NCBI RefSeq assembly: GCF_007035645.1
Contig: NZ_AP019632.1
Location: 372,001 to 436,000 of the forward strand
DNA length: 64,000 nt
Origin: Enterobacter asburiae
GTDB lineage: Bacteria > Pseudomonadota > Gammaproteobacteria > Enterobacterales > Enterobacteriaceae
Direction: 5' to 3'
Shown: one piece after another, positions 1 to 12,889 of the stretch
Position numbering within the stretch: the stretch's first letter is position 1
Layout of the letters: every line of letters begins with the position of its first letter
Position numbers and translations under genes: made by a program
The notes under the pieces: generated by a model
Told to the model about the DNA's origin: nothing
Database searches by the model: none
The model's input: only the letters and a program-made list of their open reading frames with translations

Positions 1-147
1 AGGATAGCGAATTATTTCTGATTATCATCAATCAGTTATATTTCGGCGGACATGTTTTCCACACGTGATCATATAAGCCTGAACAACATAATTAATACCA
101 GTGGCTTAATAAAAGTAATAAATTTGCGTTAAGGAAAGGCTTTTATC

Positions 148-2493
148 ATGCACACACAGACCATTTTTGAATTAAGCCAGGAAGCTGAGCGTTTGCTACA
201 GCTCGCCCGGCAAAACCTTGATACGTTGAAATCAATGCCGACTGCTATGCTGGAGAGCACCGCGGCTGCTATTACGGGTGAAAAGAACAACGTTTTACCT
301 TTGCATTTTAGCGCGCGCGGTGTCGAAGCGCAGCAGGCGATGCTGAATAATGAATTACGAAAAATAACCCGGCTGGAAATGGTCCTGGCTATTGTTGGCA
401 CTATGAAAGCGGGGAAATCGACCACCATTAATGCGATTGTGGGGACCGAAGTGTTGCCGAACCGCAATCGTCCGATGACGGCGCTTCCTACCCTGATTCG
501 CCACACGCCGGGTCAGAAGGAGCCGGTGCTGCATTTCTCACATGCCTCGCCCATTGATGAATTGATCCAACTGCTCCAGAAAAAGCTATGCGATTACGAT
601 CGCGGAAAGCTCGCCCAGCATCTGGAAATTGATAAAGACATGAATACGCTGCTGGAGCGCATTGAAAAAGGAGAGGCTTTTGAGAAGCATCACCTGGGCG
701 CGCAGCCGATATTTCATTGTCTGAAAAGCCTCAACGACCTGGTGAGGCTTTCCCAGGCGTTAGGGGTGGAGTTTCCGTTCTCTGAGTATGCGGCTATCGA
801 ACATATTCCGGTGATTGAAGTGGAGTTCGTGCATCTTGCGGGTCTGGATGCTCACCTCGGACAGCTGACGCTGCTCGATACGCCCGGACCGAATGAGGCC
901 GGACAGCCGCACCTGCAAAAAATGCTCAGCGAGCAGTTGTCCCGCGCATCGGCAGTGCTGGCCGTGATGGATTATACCCAGCTTAAATCCATCTCTGATG
1001 AAGAAGTCCGCCAGGCTATTTCCGCGGCGGGAAAATCCGTGCCGCTGTATGCGCTGGTCAATAAATTCGATCAGAAAGATCGCAATAGCGACGATGAAGA
1101 GCAGATCCGGGCGATGATCTCCGGCACCTTAATGAAAGGCAATATTTCGCCTGGCCAGATCTACCCCGTTTCGTCCATGTGGGCCTATCTGGCGAACCGC
1201 GCTCGCTACGAGATGAGTACCCACGGACAACTGCCGGATCATCAGGAGCAACCCTGGGTACAGGACTTTGCCGAAGCGGCGCTTGGGCGACGCTGGCGTA
1301 CGGCGGACCTGGACGATATCGACCATATTCGTCATGCTGCCGATTTGCTCTGGGAAGATTCGCTTTTCGAACAACCGATACGCAAGCTGATTTACGCCGC
1401 CTATGCCAATGCCTCGCTTTACGCGCTGCGTTCGGCCTCGCATAAGCTGCTCAACTACGCACAAAATGCCCGGGAGTACCTCGACTTCCGCTATCAGGGG
1501 CTGACGGTTGCCTTTGAGGCTCTGGAACTGAATATCGCACGTCTGGAAGAGGACATGGCGCTTCTCCAGACGCGTCAGAGCGTGGTGAGCGATGAGGTGA
1601 AACATGAAGTTGAGGAGGCGCTGAACGCTACCGCGGACTTTATGGGCGCCCAAAAAATCGCGCTTAACCAGGCGATTGGCGAGGTGTTCAGCGCTCAGCA
1701 TATTCTTGATTTGGCAGGCATCGATCGGCAGAACCCTCACGGTGACGAGCTGAAGCAGCTGGTTCTGGACGATGAAGGGCAGGCGCAGATCGCGCTGAGT
1801 AAAATCCGCTCCTCCTGCGAATTGGTGATGCTGGATGCACAGACGAAAATCTGCCGGGAGCTGGCGTTACGCTTCGACCAGCTTGAATCTACGCTGGCGC
1901 GTTCCCTGAACGAAGCCATGCGCCCCATCGAAACGCGTATTAAAGAGCATCTGAGCCATGCGGGTTTTCGGGCGCGAATCAGTTTCCCGGCGTTTCAGGC
2001 TCACCAGCTCAACTTCAATACGCGGGCGCTGTTTAACGATGCGATAGCGCAGGATGACAGCCAGGCAGGCCCGTCATCAGGCGGGAGCAGCATGCGAGAA
2101 ACGGTCTCGCGCTGGCTCAATAACCCGGGCTGGGGTTGGGATGAGTATGTGGAAACGCGCACGCGATATGTTATCGATATTGCGCAGCTACATGACAAAT
2201 TTAAGCAACATATTGAGCTGTTTTGTGAACAAATACGTAAAGCTTTGTCCGCGCAGGTCGATGTCTCTGTTACGGCAGGAATGGCGACGTTTTTTGCAGA
2301 ATTCTCGCTGTGCCTGACCGGGTTACAGGAAAGCTTGCGTGATAGCCTCGCAGTGCGTCAACAGAATGAGCATTCAACCCGAGCGCTCTGCCAGCTGTTG
2401 AAACAAAGCATTACGACTGCGGCGTGGATACAGGAAGATACCCGACTGTTACGCGATGATATTCAAACTCTATTCGCGGCAGAGCAACCATGA
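148..2493 (+). CDS. crfC: Dynamin-like GTPase CrfC (YjdA)
   Basis: Large dynamin-family GTPase of 781 residues. In E. coli CrfC binds the DNA polymerase clamp and affects nucleoid and replication-fork positioning. The GTPase motifs are all visible: P-loop GTMKAGKST at residues 84-92, the RPMTALPT switch at about 109-115, DTPG at 244-247 and NKFD at 305-308. The C-terminal half is helical and rich in Glu, Gln and Leu, as expected for a dynamin stalk. An AAGGAAA ribosome site precedes the ATG. From memory the protein is about 40 residues longer than the K-12 one, with extra sequence before the GTPase domain and near residues 510-550. The N-terminal segment that in E. coli resembles a clamp-binding motif (QLALPW) reads NNVLPL here. 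It overlaps yjcZ by 4 bases, so the two are probably translationally coupled. Confidence 0.93.
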   Translation: MHTQTIFELSQEAERLLQLARQNLDTLKSMPTAMLESTAAAITGEKNNVLPLHFSARGVEAQQAMLNNELRKITRLEMVLAIVGTMKAGKSTTINAIVGTEVLPNRNRPMTALPTLIRHTPGQKEPVLHFSHASPIDELIQLLQKKLCDYDRGKLAQHLEIDKDMNTLLERIEKGEAFEKHHLGAQPIFHCLKSLNDLVRLSQALGVEFPFSEYAAIEHIPVIEVEFVHLAGLDAHLGQLTLLDTPGPNEAGQPHLQKMLSEQLSRASAVLAVMDYTQLKSISDEEVRQAISAAGKSVPLYALVNKFDQKDRNSDDEEQIRAMISGTLMKGNISPGQIYPVSSMWAYLANRARYEMSTHGQLPDHQEQPWVQDFAEAALGRRWRTADLDDIDHIRHAADLLWEDSLFEQPIRKLIYAAYANASLYALRSASHKLLNYAQNAREYLDFRYQGLTVAFEALELNIARLEEDMALLQTRQSVVSDEVKHEVEEALNATADFMGAQKIALNQAIGEVFSAQHILDLAGIDRQNPHGDELKQLVLDDEGQAQIALSKIRSSCELVMLDAQTKICRELALRFDQLESTLARSLNEAMRPIETRIKEHLSHAGFRARISFPAFQAHQLNFNTRALFNDAIAQDDSQAGPSSGGSSMRETVSRWLNNPGWGWDEYVETRTRYVIDIAQLHDKFKQHIELFCEQIRKALSAQVDVSVTAGMATFFAEFSLCLTGLQESLRDSLAVRQQNEHSTRALCQLLKQSITTAAWIQEDTRLLRDDIQTLFAAEQP

Positions 2494-3365
2494 CAACACC
2501 ACTACTGGACGGCCCCGGGCGAACGCTGGAGTGTATTAATCCAAAATTTATGGTCGATCTTGTTCAGGGAGTGGACGCGGCGCGTCATCCTCACCTGGGA
2601 CCACAACAGCTTCAGTTTCGTGAGCGTTTGACTCAGGAAATCATGACGCATACCCGGCTGCGCCCGTGGGCGATGGCGGGTATGCTTAATGAAAATGCGG
2701 CGCTGCGCCTGGGGCTGGCGGAAAAACTGGCCGGCATGCTTGACCCGGGTCATCTCGCGCTGACGCTGATGGCAGAGAAACTGATTGCTTTGCGCCAGCA
2801 GACGCACCCGCGCGCCCAGCAGTCCCCCGGTCTGATGCAGCAGTACGCTGAACTCGCTTCTCATTTTACCCAACGCGCCGCCTATAAAGAGAAGGCGCTA
2901 ACCCAGCGCGGGCTGACGGTGCAGGCGGGTGAGCATAGCGAGCAGATTTTTACCCGCTGGCGGGCCGGGCATTATGATGGCTGGTCGCTGGCCGGGCGCT
3001 GTTTTATCGTCCTGGAAGAGCTGCGCTGGGGGGCATTTGGTGACGCATGCCGCCTCGCGAATGAAGATGTGGCGGCAATGCTTAAGGATAACCTGCGCAG
3101 CATGGCGTCTAACTATCTGGCACAGGGCATCAATGCGTCACCCACGACCCGCCATTTCTATCACCAGTGGCTGACAACGCCGGCCTCTCCGGGTTTAATC
3201 GATCATAAAGACATGCTGGGCTGGCTGGGGGACTGGTGTCAGGCGGATCAACATCCGGTGAGCTGGTCAGTGACGCAAAACTGGCAGACCGTCGCGCTGG
3301 GCATGCCGAGACTCTGTTCGGCAAAACGGCTGGTGGACGGGATGGTGGAAGAGATTTTTGGCTAA
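2490..3365 (+). CDS. yjcZ: YjcZ family protein, partner gene of crfC
   Basis: Protein of 291 residues matching E. coli YjcZ in length and position. Its start overlaps the crfC stop in an ATGA arrangement. The molecular function is not established; the conserved pairing with crfC suggests a shared role. No signal peptide or membrane segment is apparent, so it is probably cytoplasmic. The protein is rich in Leu, Ala, Arg and Trp and looks mostly helical. Transcription probably ends in or near the GC-rich palindrome just after the stop codon, where it meets the convergent kdgT gene. Confidence 0.9.
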   Translation: MTTPLLDGPGRTLECINPKFMVDLVQGVDAARHPHLGPQQLQFRERLTQEIMTHTRLRPWAMAGMLNENAALRLGLAEKLAGMLDPGHLALTLMAEKLIALRQQTHPRAQQSPGLMQQYAELASHFTQRAAYKEKALTQRGLTVQAGEHSEQIFTRWRAGHYDGWSLAGRCFIVLEELRWGAFGDACRLANEDVAAMLKDNLRSMASNYLAQGINASPTTRHFYHQWLTTPASPGLIDHKDMLGWLGDWCQADQHPVSWSVTQNWQTVALGMPRLCSAKRLVDGMVEEIFG

Positions 3366-3398
3366 ATCTCTCCCCCTCTCCCCATTGGGAGAGGGAAC
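3365..3398. repeat. GC-rich palindrome, copy 1
   Basis: A CCCTCTCCC arm at 3374-3382 faces a GGGAGAGGG arm at 3387-3395 across a 4-base loop. It lies between the convergent ends of yjcZ and kdgT. The same core occurs after tldD (49176-49198) and after zapE (62693-62712). It can fold as a strong hairpin on either strand but has no T-run, so it is either a dispersed palindromic repeat or a non-canonical terminator. Confidence 0.7.
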
Positions 3399-3409
3399 GG
3401 TGCTGTGTG

Positions 3410-4408
3410 TTAATGATTCATTTCTATCGGCTTCGGTTCAGGCAGGGTCTCTTGCATATTCCCGTAGCGTTTCGCATACAGCGCCGTGATGATGGGGACC
3501 AGAATTGCGGTGACGATCACGCTCGCGGCAACCAGCGCCGTCGCTGAAGCGGCGACCGGTTCGAAGGCCGGGTTAATTTGGGCGATAATCACCGGGTTTG
3601 CGACTGCAGCACCGGCGGCTGAAGAGGCGGCGACGCCGGCCGTGCCGTTTCCTCCTCCGATGACTCGGTCGGCAATAATCAGCGGAATACCGGTGATGAC
3701 GATCACGGCGACACCCAGCACAATGCCCAGCAGGCCGGTATCGAGAATGACCTTCAGGTTGATGGTGTTCCCCAGTGCGAAACCGAAGAACGGGATCAGC
3801 ACCGGCGTGGCTTTGCTGAAGAAATCACGCAGATCGCGGTCGAGATTGCCAAGGGCGAAACCGACCAGGAAGGGCAGGATCGCGCCGACAAAGTGGTGGG
3901 GTTCAAACGAGGCCAGGCCAGCAGACCCCAGGATCAGCATCGTCATCAATGGGCCGGACTCCAGAGACATCAACACAAATGCGCCGGACTCTTCTTTCGT
4001 CCCGTACTGATTCATCAGGCTGGCGTACAATCCGCCGTTGGTCATATCCATCGCCGAGACGATCGCCAGGACCGATAAACCCGCAAAGAACCCGGTCTGA
4101 ATTCCATTCTCCGGAATGAACATCGCGCATATCATTGCCACCGCCCAGGCTACCGCTATTTTGGTGATCACCAGCGTGCCGGATTTCCGTAATACTGTCC
4201 CCGTTGCCCGTAAATTAATGGATGCGCCGATACAAAAAAACCAGACGGCAAGAATGGGAACCGTGCCTGTTATCATGCCTTTTGTGAAACCGCCAAAATA
4301 AGCTCCGGTATTGGGAGCAAGGGTATTCAGGATCGCGCCCAGTACCAGCGGAACCAGCATCATGCCGCCGGGTATACGTTCTATCGTGGCTTTAATCTTC
4401 ATAGACAA
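3410..4408 (-). CDS. kdgT: 2-keto-3-deoxygluconate:H+ symporter KdgT
   Basis: Inner-membrane permease of 332 residues, the usual size for the KdgT family (about 327 in E. coli). It imports 2-keto-3-deoxygluconate, a pectin and glucuronate breakdown product that feeds the Entner-Doudoroff route. About ten hydrophobic segments are visible. Family-typical stretches include [10 protein letters not shown] near the N-terminus, [12 protein letters not shown] and the small-residue-rich [16 protein letters not shown]. It stands alone and converges on yjcZ. A good match to the KdgR operator lies about 200 bases upstream (4612-4630), so induction by pectin or hexuronate intermediates is likely. In E. 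coli K-12 kdgT is not between yjcZ and proP, so this is an insertion or relocation. Confidence 0.93.
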   Translation of the reverse strand: MSMKIKATIERIPGGMMLVPLVLGAILNTLAPNTGAYFGGFTKGMITGTVPILAVWFFCIGASINLRATGTVLRKSGTLVITKIAVAWAVAMICAMFIPENGIQTGFFAGLSVLAIVSAMDMTNGGLYASLMNQYGTKEESGAFVLMSLESGPLMTMLILGSAGLASFEPHHFVGAILPFLVGFALGNLDRDLRDFFSKATPVLIPFFGFALGNTINLKVILDTGLLGIVLGVAVIVITGIPLIIADRVIGGGNGTAGVAASSAAGAAVANPVIIAQINPAFEPVAASATALVAASVIVTAILVPIITALYAKRYGNMQETLPEPKPIEMNH

Positions 4409-4611
4409 ACCTCACATCGGATCCCGCAGTACGGGGGATAGGTGTTAAAAATTAGTCAATAAATTCAATTGATTGCTCGTATTGCTTGTGGTGTTTTTTC
4501 GAAAGCCCTGCAACAAAATTAAATGCGTGCTCTCAATTAACCTTTTCCTTAAACACGTAAAACGCTGAATTCGGATTTATGATGCGATCACTGGAATATT
4601 GATTCAATGAA

Positions 4612-4630
4612 AATAAAACATCGTTTTAGT
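4612..4630 (-). promoter_or_regulatory. Candidate KdgR operator upstream of kdgT
   Basis: The 19-base sequence AATAAAACATCGTTTTAGT fits the KdgR consensus (AAT-R-AAAYRNYRTTTY-ATT) at all but one position. It lies about 200 bases upstream of the kdgT start codon in an AT-rich region. KdgR represses kdgT in E. coli and pectin-degradation genes in related bacteria. The distance implies a long 5' leader. This is a motif match only. Confidence 0.55.
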
Positions 4631-4837
4631 TATCTTTATCACATATTCAATGTAAAACCTGAGGCCGGTTCCTGCTGATGAAAATTTATGTAAACCTGAT
4701 GTGAATTAACGTGGTTTGTTTTTCTGTTACGAAAGAAATAATGACCTGCGGGAGGATGTTCTTTAGGTGGGGTAAGGAAGTACTTATTGGCACTCCTTGA
4801 CAAAAATTTGCCTGAGTTGACCAGACACGAAAATATG

Positions 4838-4873
4838 TGTGAAGTTGATCACAAATATAAACGCTGGTAGGGT
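4838..4873 (+). promoter_or_regulatory. proP P1 promoter with overlapping CRP site
   Basis: A CRP site TGTGA-N6-TCACA occupies 4838-4853. Its right half overlaps a -35 element TTGATC (4845-4850), which is 17 bases from a -10 element TAGGGT (4868-4873). The layout matches E. coli proP P1 closely. There CRP bound over the -35 region represses P1 until osmotic upshift relieves it. Confidence 0.8.
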
Positions 4874-4946
4874 AAAAAGGTCATTAACTGCCCAGGCAGG
4901 CGTCAACAGGTTCGGTTGTATCGACGTAAAACGTCAATGTAAGTAA

Positions 4947-4962
4947 ACCTGCTACGCTTGAA
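4947..4962 (+). promoter_or_regulatory. proP P2-type promoter element
   Basis: An extended -10 sequence CTACGCTTG (TACGCTT at 4953-4959) corresponds to the sigma-S and Fis-dependent P2 promoter of E. coli proP. No good -35 is present, as usual for sigma-S promoters. About 90 bases of leader follow, with GAGGATAG just before the proP start codon. The rest of the 642-base kdgT-proP interval is AT-rich and shows no gene. Confidence 0.55.
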
Positions 4963-5050
4963 TAAGGCGATTCGCATGGAGCGGATCCCATGGTTCACAG
5001 AACGCTAACTGGACTGTGAAACAGACAGGGCCGAGTCAACGAGGATAGCT

Positions 5051-6553
5051 ATGCTGAGAAGGAAAAAGATTAAACCCATCACGCTTCGCGACGTCACCAT
5101 TATTGATGACGCAAAGCTGCGTAAAGCCATTACCGCAGCCTCGCTCGGTAATGCGATGGAATGGTTCGATTTTGGTGTCTACGGCTTTGTGGCCTATGCG
5201 TTAGGTAAAGTGTTTTTCCCCGGGGCCGATCCCAGCCTGCAGATGATCGCCGCACTGGGTACGTTCTCCGTTCCCTTCCTGATTCGCCCGCTGGGCGGTC
5301 TGTTCTTCGGTATGCTCGGCGATAAATATGGTCGTCAGAAGATCCTGGCCATCACCATCGTCATTATGTCGATCAGTACATTCTGTATCGGCCTTATACC
5401 GTCTTACGCCACCATCGGCATTTGGGCACCGATTCTCCTGCTGATATGTAAGATGGCGCAGGGCTTCTCCGTGGGCGGTGAATATACCGGTGCCTCGATC
5501 TTTGTTGCCGAGTATTCCCCGGACCGTAAGCGCGGATTTATGGGGAGCTGGCTGGACTTCGGCTCGATTGCCGGGTTTGTCATGGGCGCGGGCGTAGTCG
5601 TACTGATTTCAACCGTGGTGGGTGAAGATAACTTCCTCGACTGGGGCTGGCGTATCCCGTTCTTCCTGGCATTGCCGCTGGGGATAATTGGTCTTTACCT
5701 GCGTCATGCGCTGGAAGAGACGCCTGCTTTCCAGCAGCACGTCGAAAAACTGGAACAGGGTGACCGCGAAGGGCTACAGGATGGTCCGAAGGTGTCGTTC
5801 AAAGAGATTGCCACTAAGCACTGGCGCAGCCTGCTGACCTGTATTGGTCTGGTGATTTCGACCAACGTGACCTACTACATGCTGTTGACCTACATGCCGA
5901 GCTATCTGTCGCATAACCTGCACTACTCGGAAGATCACGGTGTGCTGATTATTATCGCCATCATGGTGGGTATGCTGTTTGTGCAGCCGATTATGGGCCT
6001 GTTGAGTGACCGTTTTGGTCGTCGACCGTTCATTATCCTGGGAAGCGTTGCGCTGTTTGCTCTGGCAATTCCGGCATTCATTCTGATTAACAGTGATGTG
6101 CTGGGGCTGATTTTTGCCGGTCTGCTGATGCTGGCGGTGATCCTTAACTGCTTTATCGGGGTGATGGCCTCCACGTTGCCCGCGATGTTCCCGACGCATA
6201 TTCGCTACAGCGCGCTGGCCGCGGCCTTTAACATCTCGGTGCTGATTGCCGGTCTGACCCCGACGCTTGCCGCCTCGCTGGTCGAGAGCACGCAGAACCT
6301 GATGATGCCGGCTTATTACCTGATGGTGATTGCGGTGATTGGTTTGATTACAGGTCTTACCATGAAGGAGACGGCGAATCGCCCTCTGAAAGGCGCAACG
6401 CCTGCGGCGTCTGACATCCAGGAAGCGAAAGAGATCCTGCGCGAGCACTACGATAACGTAGAGCAGAAGATTGAGGATATTGACGCAGAGATTGAAGAGC
6501 TGCAGAAAAAACGCTCCCGACTGGTGGACCAGCATCCACGCATCAACGAGTAA
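5051..6553 (+). CDS. proP: Glycine betaine/proline:H+ symporter ProP
   Basis: Osmosensing major-facilitator transporter of 500 residues, the same length as E. coli ProP. It takes up proline, glycine betaine and ectoine with protons as external osmolality rises. Twelve membrane segments are visible, and the MFS motif GDKYGRQK follows TM2, with GLLSDRFGRR as its repeat in the second half. The cytoplasmic C-terminal tail (about residues 450-497) has heptad-like Leu/Ile spacing and matches the ProP coiled coil that sets the activation threshold. The gene has a 642-base upstream region with P1 and P2 promoter elements and ends in a strong terminator. Confidence 0.97.
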   Translation: MLRRKKIKPITLRDVTIIDDAKLRKAITAASLGNAMEWFDFGVYGFVAYALGKVFFPGADPSLQMIAALGTFSVPFLIRPLGGLFFGMLGDKYGRQKILAITIVIMSISTFCIGLIPSYATIGIWAPILLLICKMAQGFSVGGEYTGASIFVAEYSPDRKRGFMGSWLDFGSIAGFVMGAGVVVLISTVVGEDNFLDWGWRIPFFLALPLGIIGLYLRHALEETPAFQQHVEKLEQGDREGLQDGPKVSFKEIATKHWRSLLTCIGLVISTNVTYYMLLTYMPSYLSHNLHYSEDHGVLIIIAIMVGMLFVQPIMGLLSDRFGRRPFIILGSVALFALAIPAFILINSDVLGLIFAGLLMLAVILNCFIGVMASTLPAMFPTHIRYSALAAAFNISVLIAGLTPTLAASLVESTQNLMMPAYYLMVIAVIGLITGLTMKETANRPLKGATPAASDIQEAKEILREHYDNVEQKIEDIDAEIEELQKKRSRLVDQHPRINE

Positions 6554-6558
6554 TAAAG

Positions 6559-6587
6559 AAACCCGCCAACGGCGGGTTTTCTTTTAT
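6559..6587. terminator. Bidirectional terminator between proP and the NicO-type gene
   Basis: Arms AAACCCGCC (6559-6567) and GGCGGGTTT (6571-6579) enclose a 3-base loop. A T-rich stretch follows on the plus strand and an A-rich stretch precedes it, so it can serve both converging genes. Confidence 0.85.
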
Positions 6588-7540
6588 TAACATCCGGCAG
6601 CGATGTAGTCGCCATTGGCACTGACGGGGATCACCGTCAGGAACAGCACCGTCGCAAACAGGATCAGGACTATCCCTCCGGCTATTTTGACTGCCGGTAC
6701 CAACCATCTCAATGAGGCGCTTTCTCCGAACCAGGTCACCGTGCGCTCGCGGGCGTAACGTACAGCCAGGGAAAGCCCCACAATAGAAAGTGCGGTGCCC
6801 AAAGACATGGTCATGACCGCAGCCACTCCCCAAGTGACAATGCCCAGCGCGTTCGAAAACATCAGAATCATGATCGCCCCGCTGCACGGGCGTGCGCCAA
6901 TCGCCAGAATGACGCCCAGGCGCGTTTTCCAGTCGCCTTGTGTCAGGTTTACCCCCACGCCGTGGTGGCCGCAGCCACAGTGTTCATCATGCTGATGAAG
7001 CGGCTTGATGGCGGAGATAGTCATTCTGCGCGGGCGCAGGCTCTTCAGCGCCTGGTAAATAACGAATGCACCGAATGCGCCAATAAGCACAGCGCTTATC
7101 TTTTCCACGTACCAGCGGCTGGTACTGATATCCCCTGAGGCGAGGTTAAACCCCACCGCCAGAATAAAGACAAACAGAATGGCGCTGACGCCCTGCATCA
7201 GGCTACCCAGGAAGGGGACAACCCGGGCTGCCAGTTCGCTTTCCTTATTGGTGGTCAGATAGGTCGTCACGATGAACTTTCCGTGTCCGGGTCCAATGGC
7301 GTGAAGGACACCATAAAGGAAAGCCCCCGTTAACAGCCATAATCCGCCGCTGTACTGGTGGTTATTAAGCTGCAGCAGATACATCACCAGATAGCGGTGC
7401 AGCGTAATTTGCGTGGCGAGACACCACTGGATAAAGGCGTTCCAGTGCGCATGCAGGGTAAAACCCGCAAAGAGGATTGCCAGCAGCAGCAAACCTGCGG
7501 TAGGGAGACGCCAGTCGCGGGCGAGGCGTTGTGTGGTCAT
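6587..7540 (-). CDS. NicO-family nickel/cobalt transporter
   Basis: Integral membrane protein of about 317 residues with six or so hydrophobic segments, of the NicO (RcnA-like) nickel/cobalt family. The signature HAIGPGHGK lies near residues 80-88 (counted from this start) and is followed by a cytoplasmic loop with His and Cys clustered as HQHDEHCGCGHH, a likely metal-binding segment. NicO members include exporters and importers, so the direction cannot be told from sequence. The ATG at 7540 is chosen; a GTG five codons upstream (7555) is also possible and neither has a clear ribosome site. It is divergent from the rRNA operon. No RcnR-like regulator or urease/hydrogenase gene is nearby. Confidence 0.85.
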   Translation of the reverse strand: MTTQRLARDWRLPTAGLLLLAILFAGFTLHAHWNAFIQWCLATQITLHRYLVMYLLQLNNHQYSGGLWLLTGAFLYGVLHAIGPGHGKFIVTTYLTTNKESELAARVVPFLGSLMQGVSAILFVFILAVGFNLASGDISTSRWYVEKISAVLIGAFGAFVIYQALKSLRPRRMTISAIKPLHQHDEHCGCGHHGVGVNLTQGDWKTRLGVILAIGARPCSGAIMILMFSNALGIVTWGVAAVMTMSLGTALSIVGLSLAVRYARERTVTWFGESASLRWLVPAVKIAGGIVLILFATVLFLTVIPVSANGDYIAAGC

Positions 7541-7631
7541 GAGGGGGGCCTGCACAGGGGAGAATATTTGCCGCTAGTATAGTTGATCTTCTCGCTCAAT
7601 TCGTGGGATCGCATCGCGACCCGCTCATGAT

Positions 7632-7640
7632 TGTGGATAA
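7632..7640 (-). promoter_or_regulatory. Perfect DnaA box upstream of the rRNA promoters
   Basis: TGTGGATAA is the reverse complement of TTATCCACA, the high-affinity DnaA box. It lies about 80 bases upstream of the rrn P1 -35 element, between the NicO-type gene and the rRNA operon. A single nonamer can occur by chance, so function is unproven. Confidence 0.45.
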
Positions 7641-7716
7641 CTTTGTGCATAAAAGGGTATAAGGCGGGGTTTTGCTGTGGAATGCAGCAGTCAGTCATTT
7701 TTCTGTCATTTAGCGG

Positions 7717-7744
7717 TTGCGGCCAGCTGAGAACTCCCTATAAT
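7717..7744 (+). promoter_or_regulatory. rRNA operon P1 promoter
   Basis: A -35 TTGCGG (7717-7722) and a perfect -10 TATAAT (7739-7744) are separated by 16 bases, followed by a GC-rich GCGCCTCC discriminator. This is the classic stringently controlled rrn P1 layout, with an AT-rich candidate UP element just upstream (about 7695-7712). Confidence 0.88.
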
Positions 7745-7824
7745 GCGCCTCCATCGACACGGCGGATGTGAAACACTTCACAAACAAGCCGGTCGGTTGA
7801 AGAGAAAAATTCTGAAATAACGGG

Positions 7825-7852
7825 TTGACTCTGAAAGAGGAAAGCGTAATAT
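7825..7852 (+). promoter_or_regulatory. rRNA operon P2 promoter
   Basis: TTGACT (7825-7830) and TAATAT (7847-7852) with 16-base spacing lie about 108 bases downstream of P1, the usual P2 position. Confidence 0.85.
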
Positions 7853-7862
7853 ACGCCACCTC

Positions 7863-7902
7863 GCAACGGTGAGCGAAAGCCGCGTTGCACTGCTCTTTAA
7901 CA
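7863..7902 (+). promoter_or_regulatory. rRNA leader boxB hairpin and boxA antitermination site
   Basis: The hairpin GCAACG...CGTTGC (7863-7888) is followed by boxA TGCTCTTTAACA (7891-7902). These recruit the Nus-factor complex that makes rRNA transcription resistant to Rho. The remaining leader up to 8034 matches other enterobacterial rrn leaders and pairs with post-16S sequence for RNase III processing. Confidence 0.85.
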
Positions 7903-8034
7903 ATTTATCAGACAATCTGTGTGGGCACTCAAAGTGACATGGATTCTTAACGTCGCAAGACGAAAAATGAATACCAAGTCTCTGAGTGAACATACGTAAT
8001 TCATTACGAAGTTTAATTCACGAGCATCAAACTT

Positions 8035-9576
<1,542 letters not shown>

Positions 9577-9660
9577 CCTTAAAGAACCTGCCTTTGTAGT
9601 GTCCACACAGATTGTCTGATGAAAAGTAAATAGCAAGGCGTCTTGCGATTGAGACTTCAC

Positions 9661-9736
9661 GTCCCCTTCGTCTAGAGGCCCAGGACACCGCCCTTTCACG
9701 GCGGTAACAGGGGTTCGAATCCCCTAGGGGACGCCA
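9661..9736 (+). tRNA. tRNA-Glu (anticodon UUC)
   Basis: A 76-base tRNA including an encoded CCA. The acceptor stem GTCCCCT pairs with AGGGGAC, the anticodon loop is CTTTCAC with anticodon TTC, and the T-loop is GGTTCGAATCC. It is the only tRNA in the 16S-23S spacer. In E. coli this spacer type belongs to rrnB, C, E and G, whereas rrnD, the operon expected from the downstream neighbours, carries tRNA-Ile and tRNA-Ala. Confidence 0.97.
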
Positions 9737-9809
9737 CTTGCTGGTTCGTGAGTGAAAGTCACCTGCCGTCATATCTCAAAACTCATCTTCGGGTGACGTT
9801 TGAGATATT

Positions 9810-9822
9810 TGCTCTTTAAAAA
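9810..9822 (+). promoter_or_regulatory. Spacer boxA antitermination site
   Basis: TTGCTCTTTAAAA in the 16S-23S spacer matches the second boxA that renews antitermination before 23S. The remaining spacer shows paired segments typical of RNase III processing stems and no further gene. Confidence 0.7.
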
Positions 9823-9918
9823 TCTGGATCAAGCTGAAAATTGAAACGACACACATGTTATGTGTGTTCGAGTCTCTCAAATTTTCGCAATCAGAAGTGA
9901 AACATCTTCGGGTTGTGA

Positions 9919-12821
<2,903 letters not shown>

Positions 12822-12889
12822 ACAACGCCGAAGCTGTTTCGGCGGATGAGACAGACATGATTTTCAGCCTGATACAGATTAACAGAATT

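Noticed and set aside
4575..4600. Possible CRP site upstream of kdgT near TGATGCGATCACT
   Set aside because: Half-sites are spaced by five rather than six bases and match poorly.
5774..6535. 253-residue open frame antisense to proP
   Set aside because: Very rich in Gln, His and Arg, fully inside proP on the other strand, with no homology I recognise.
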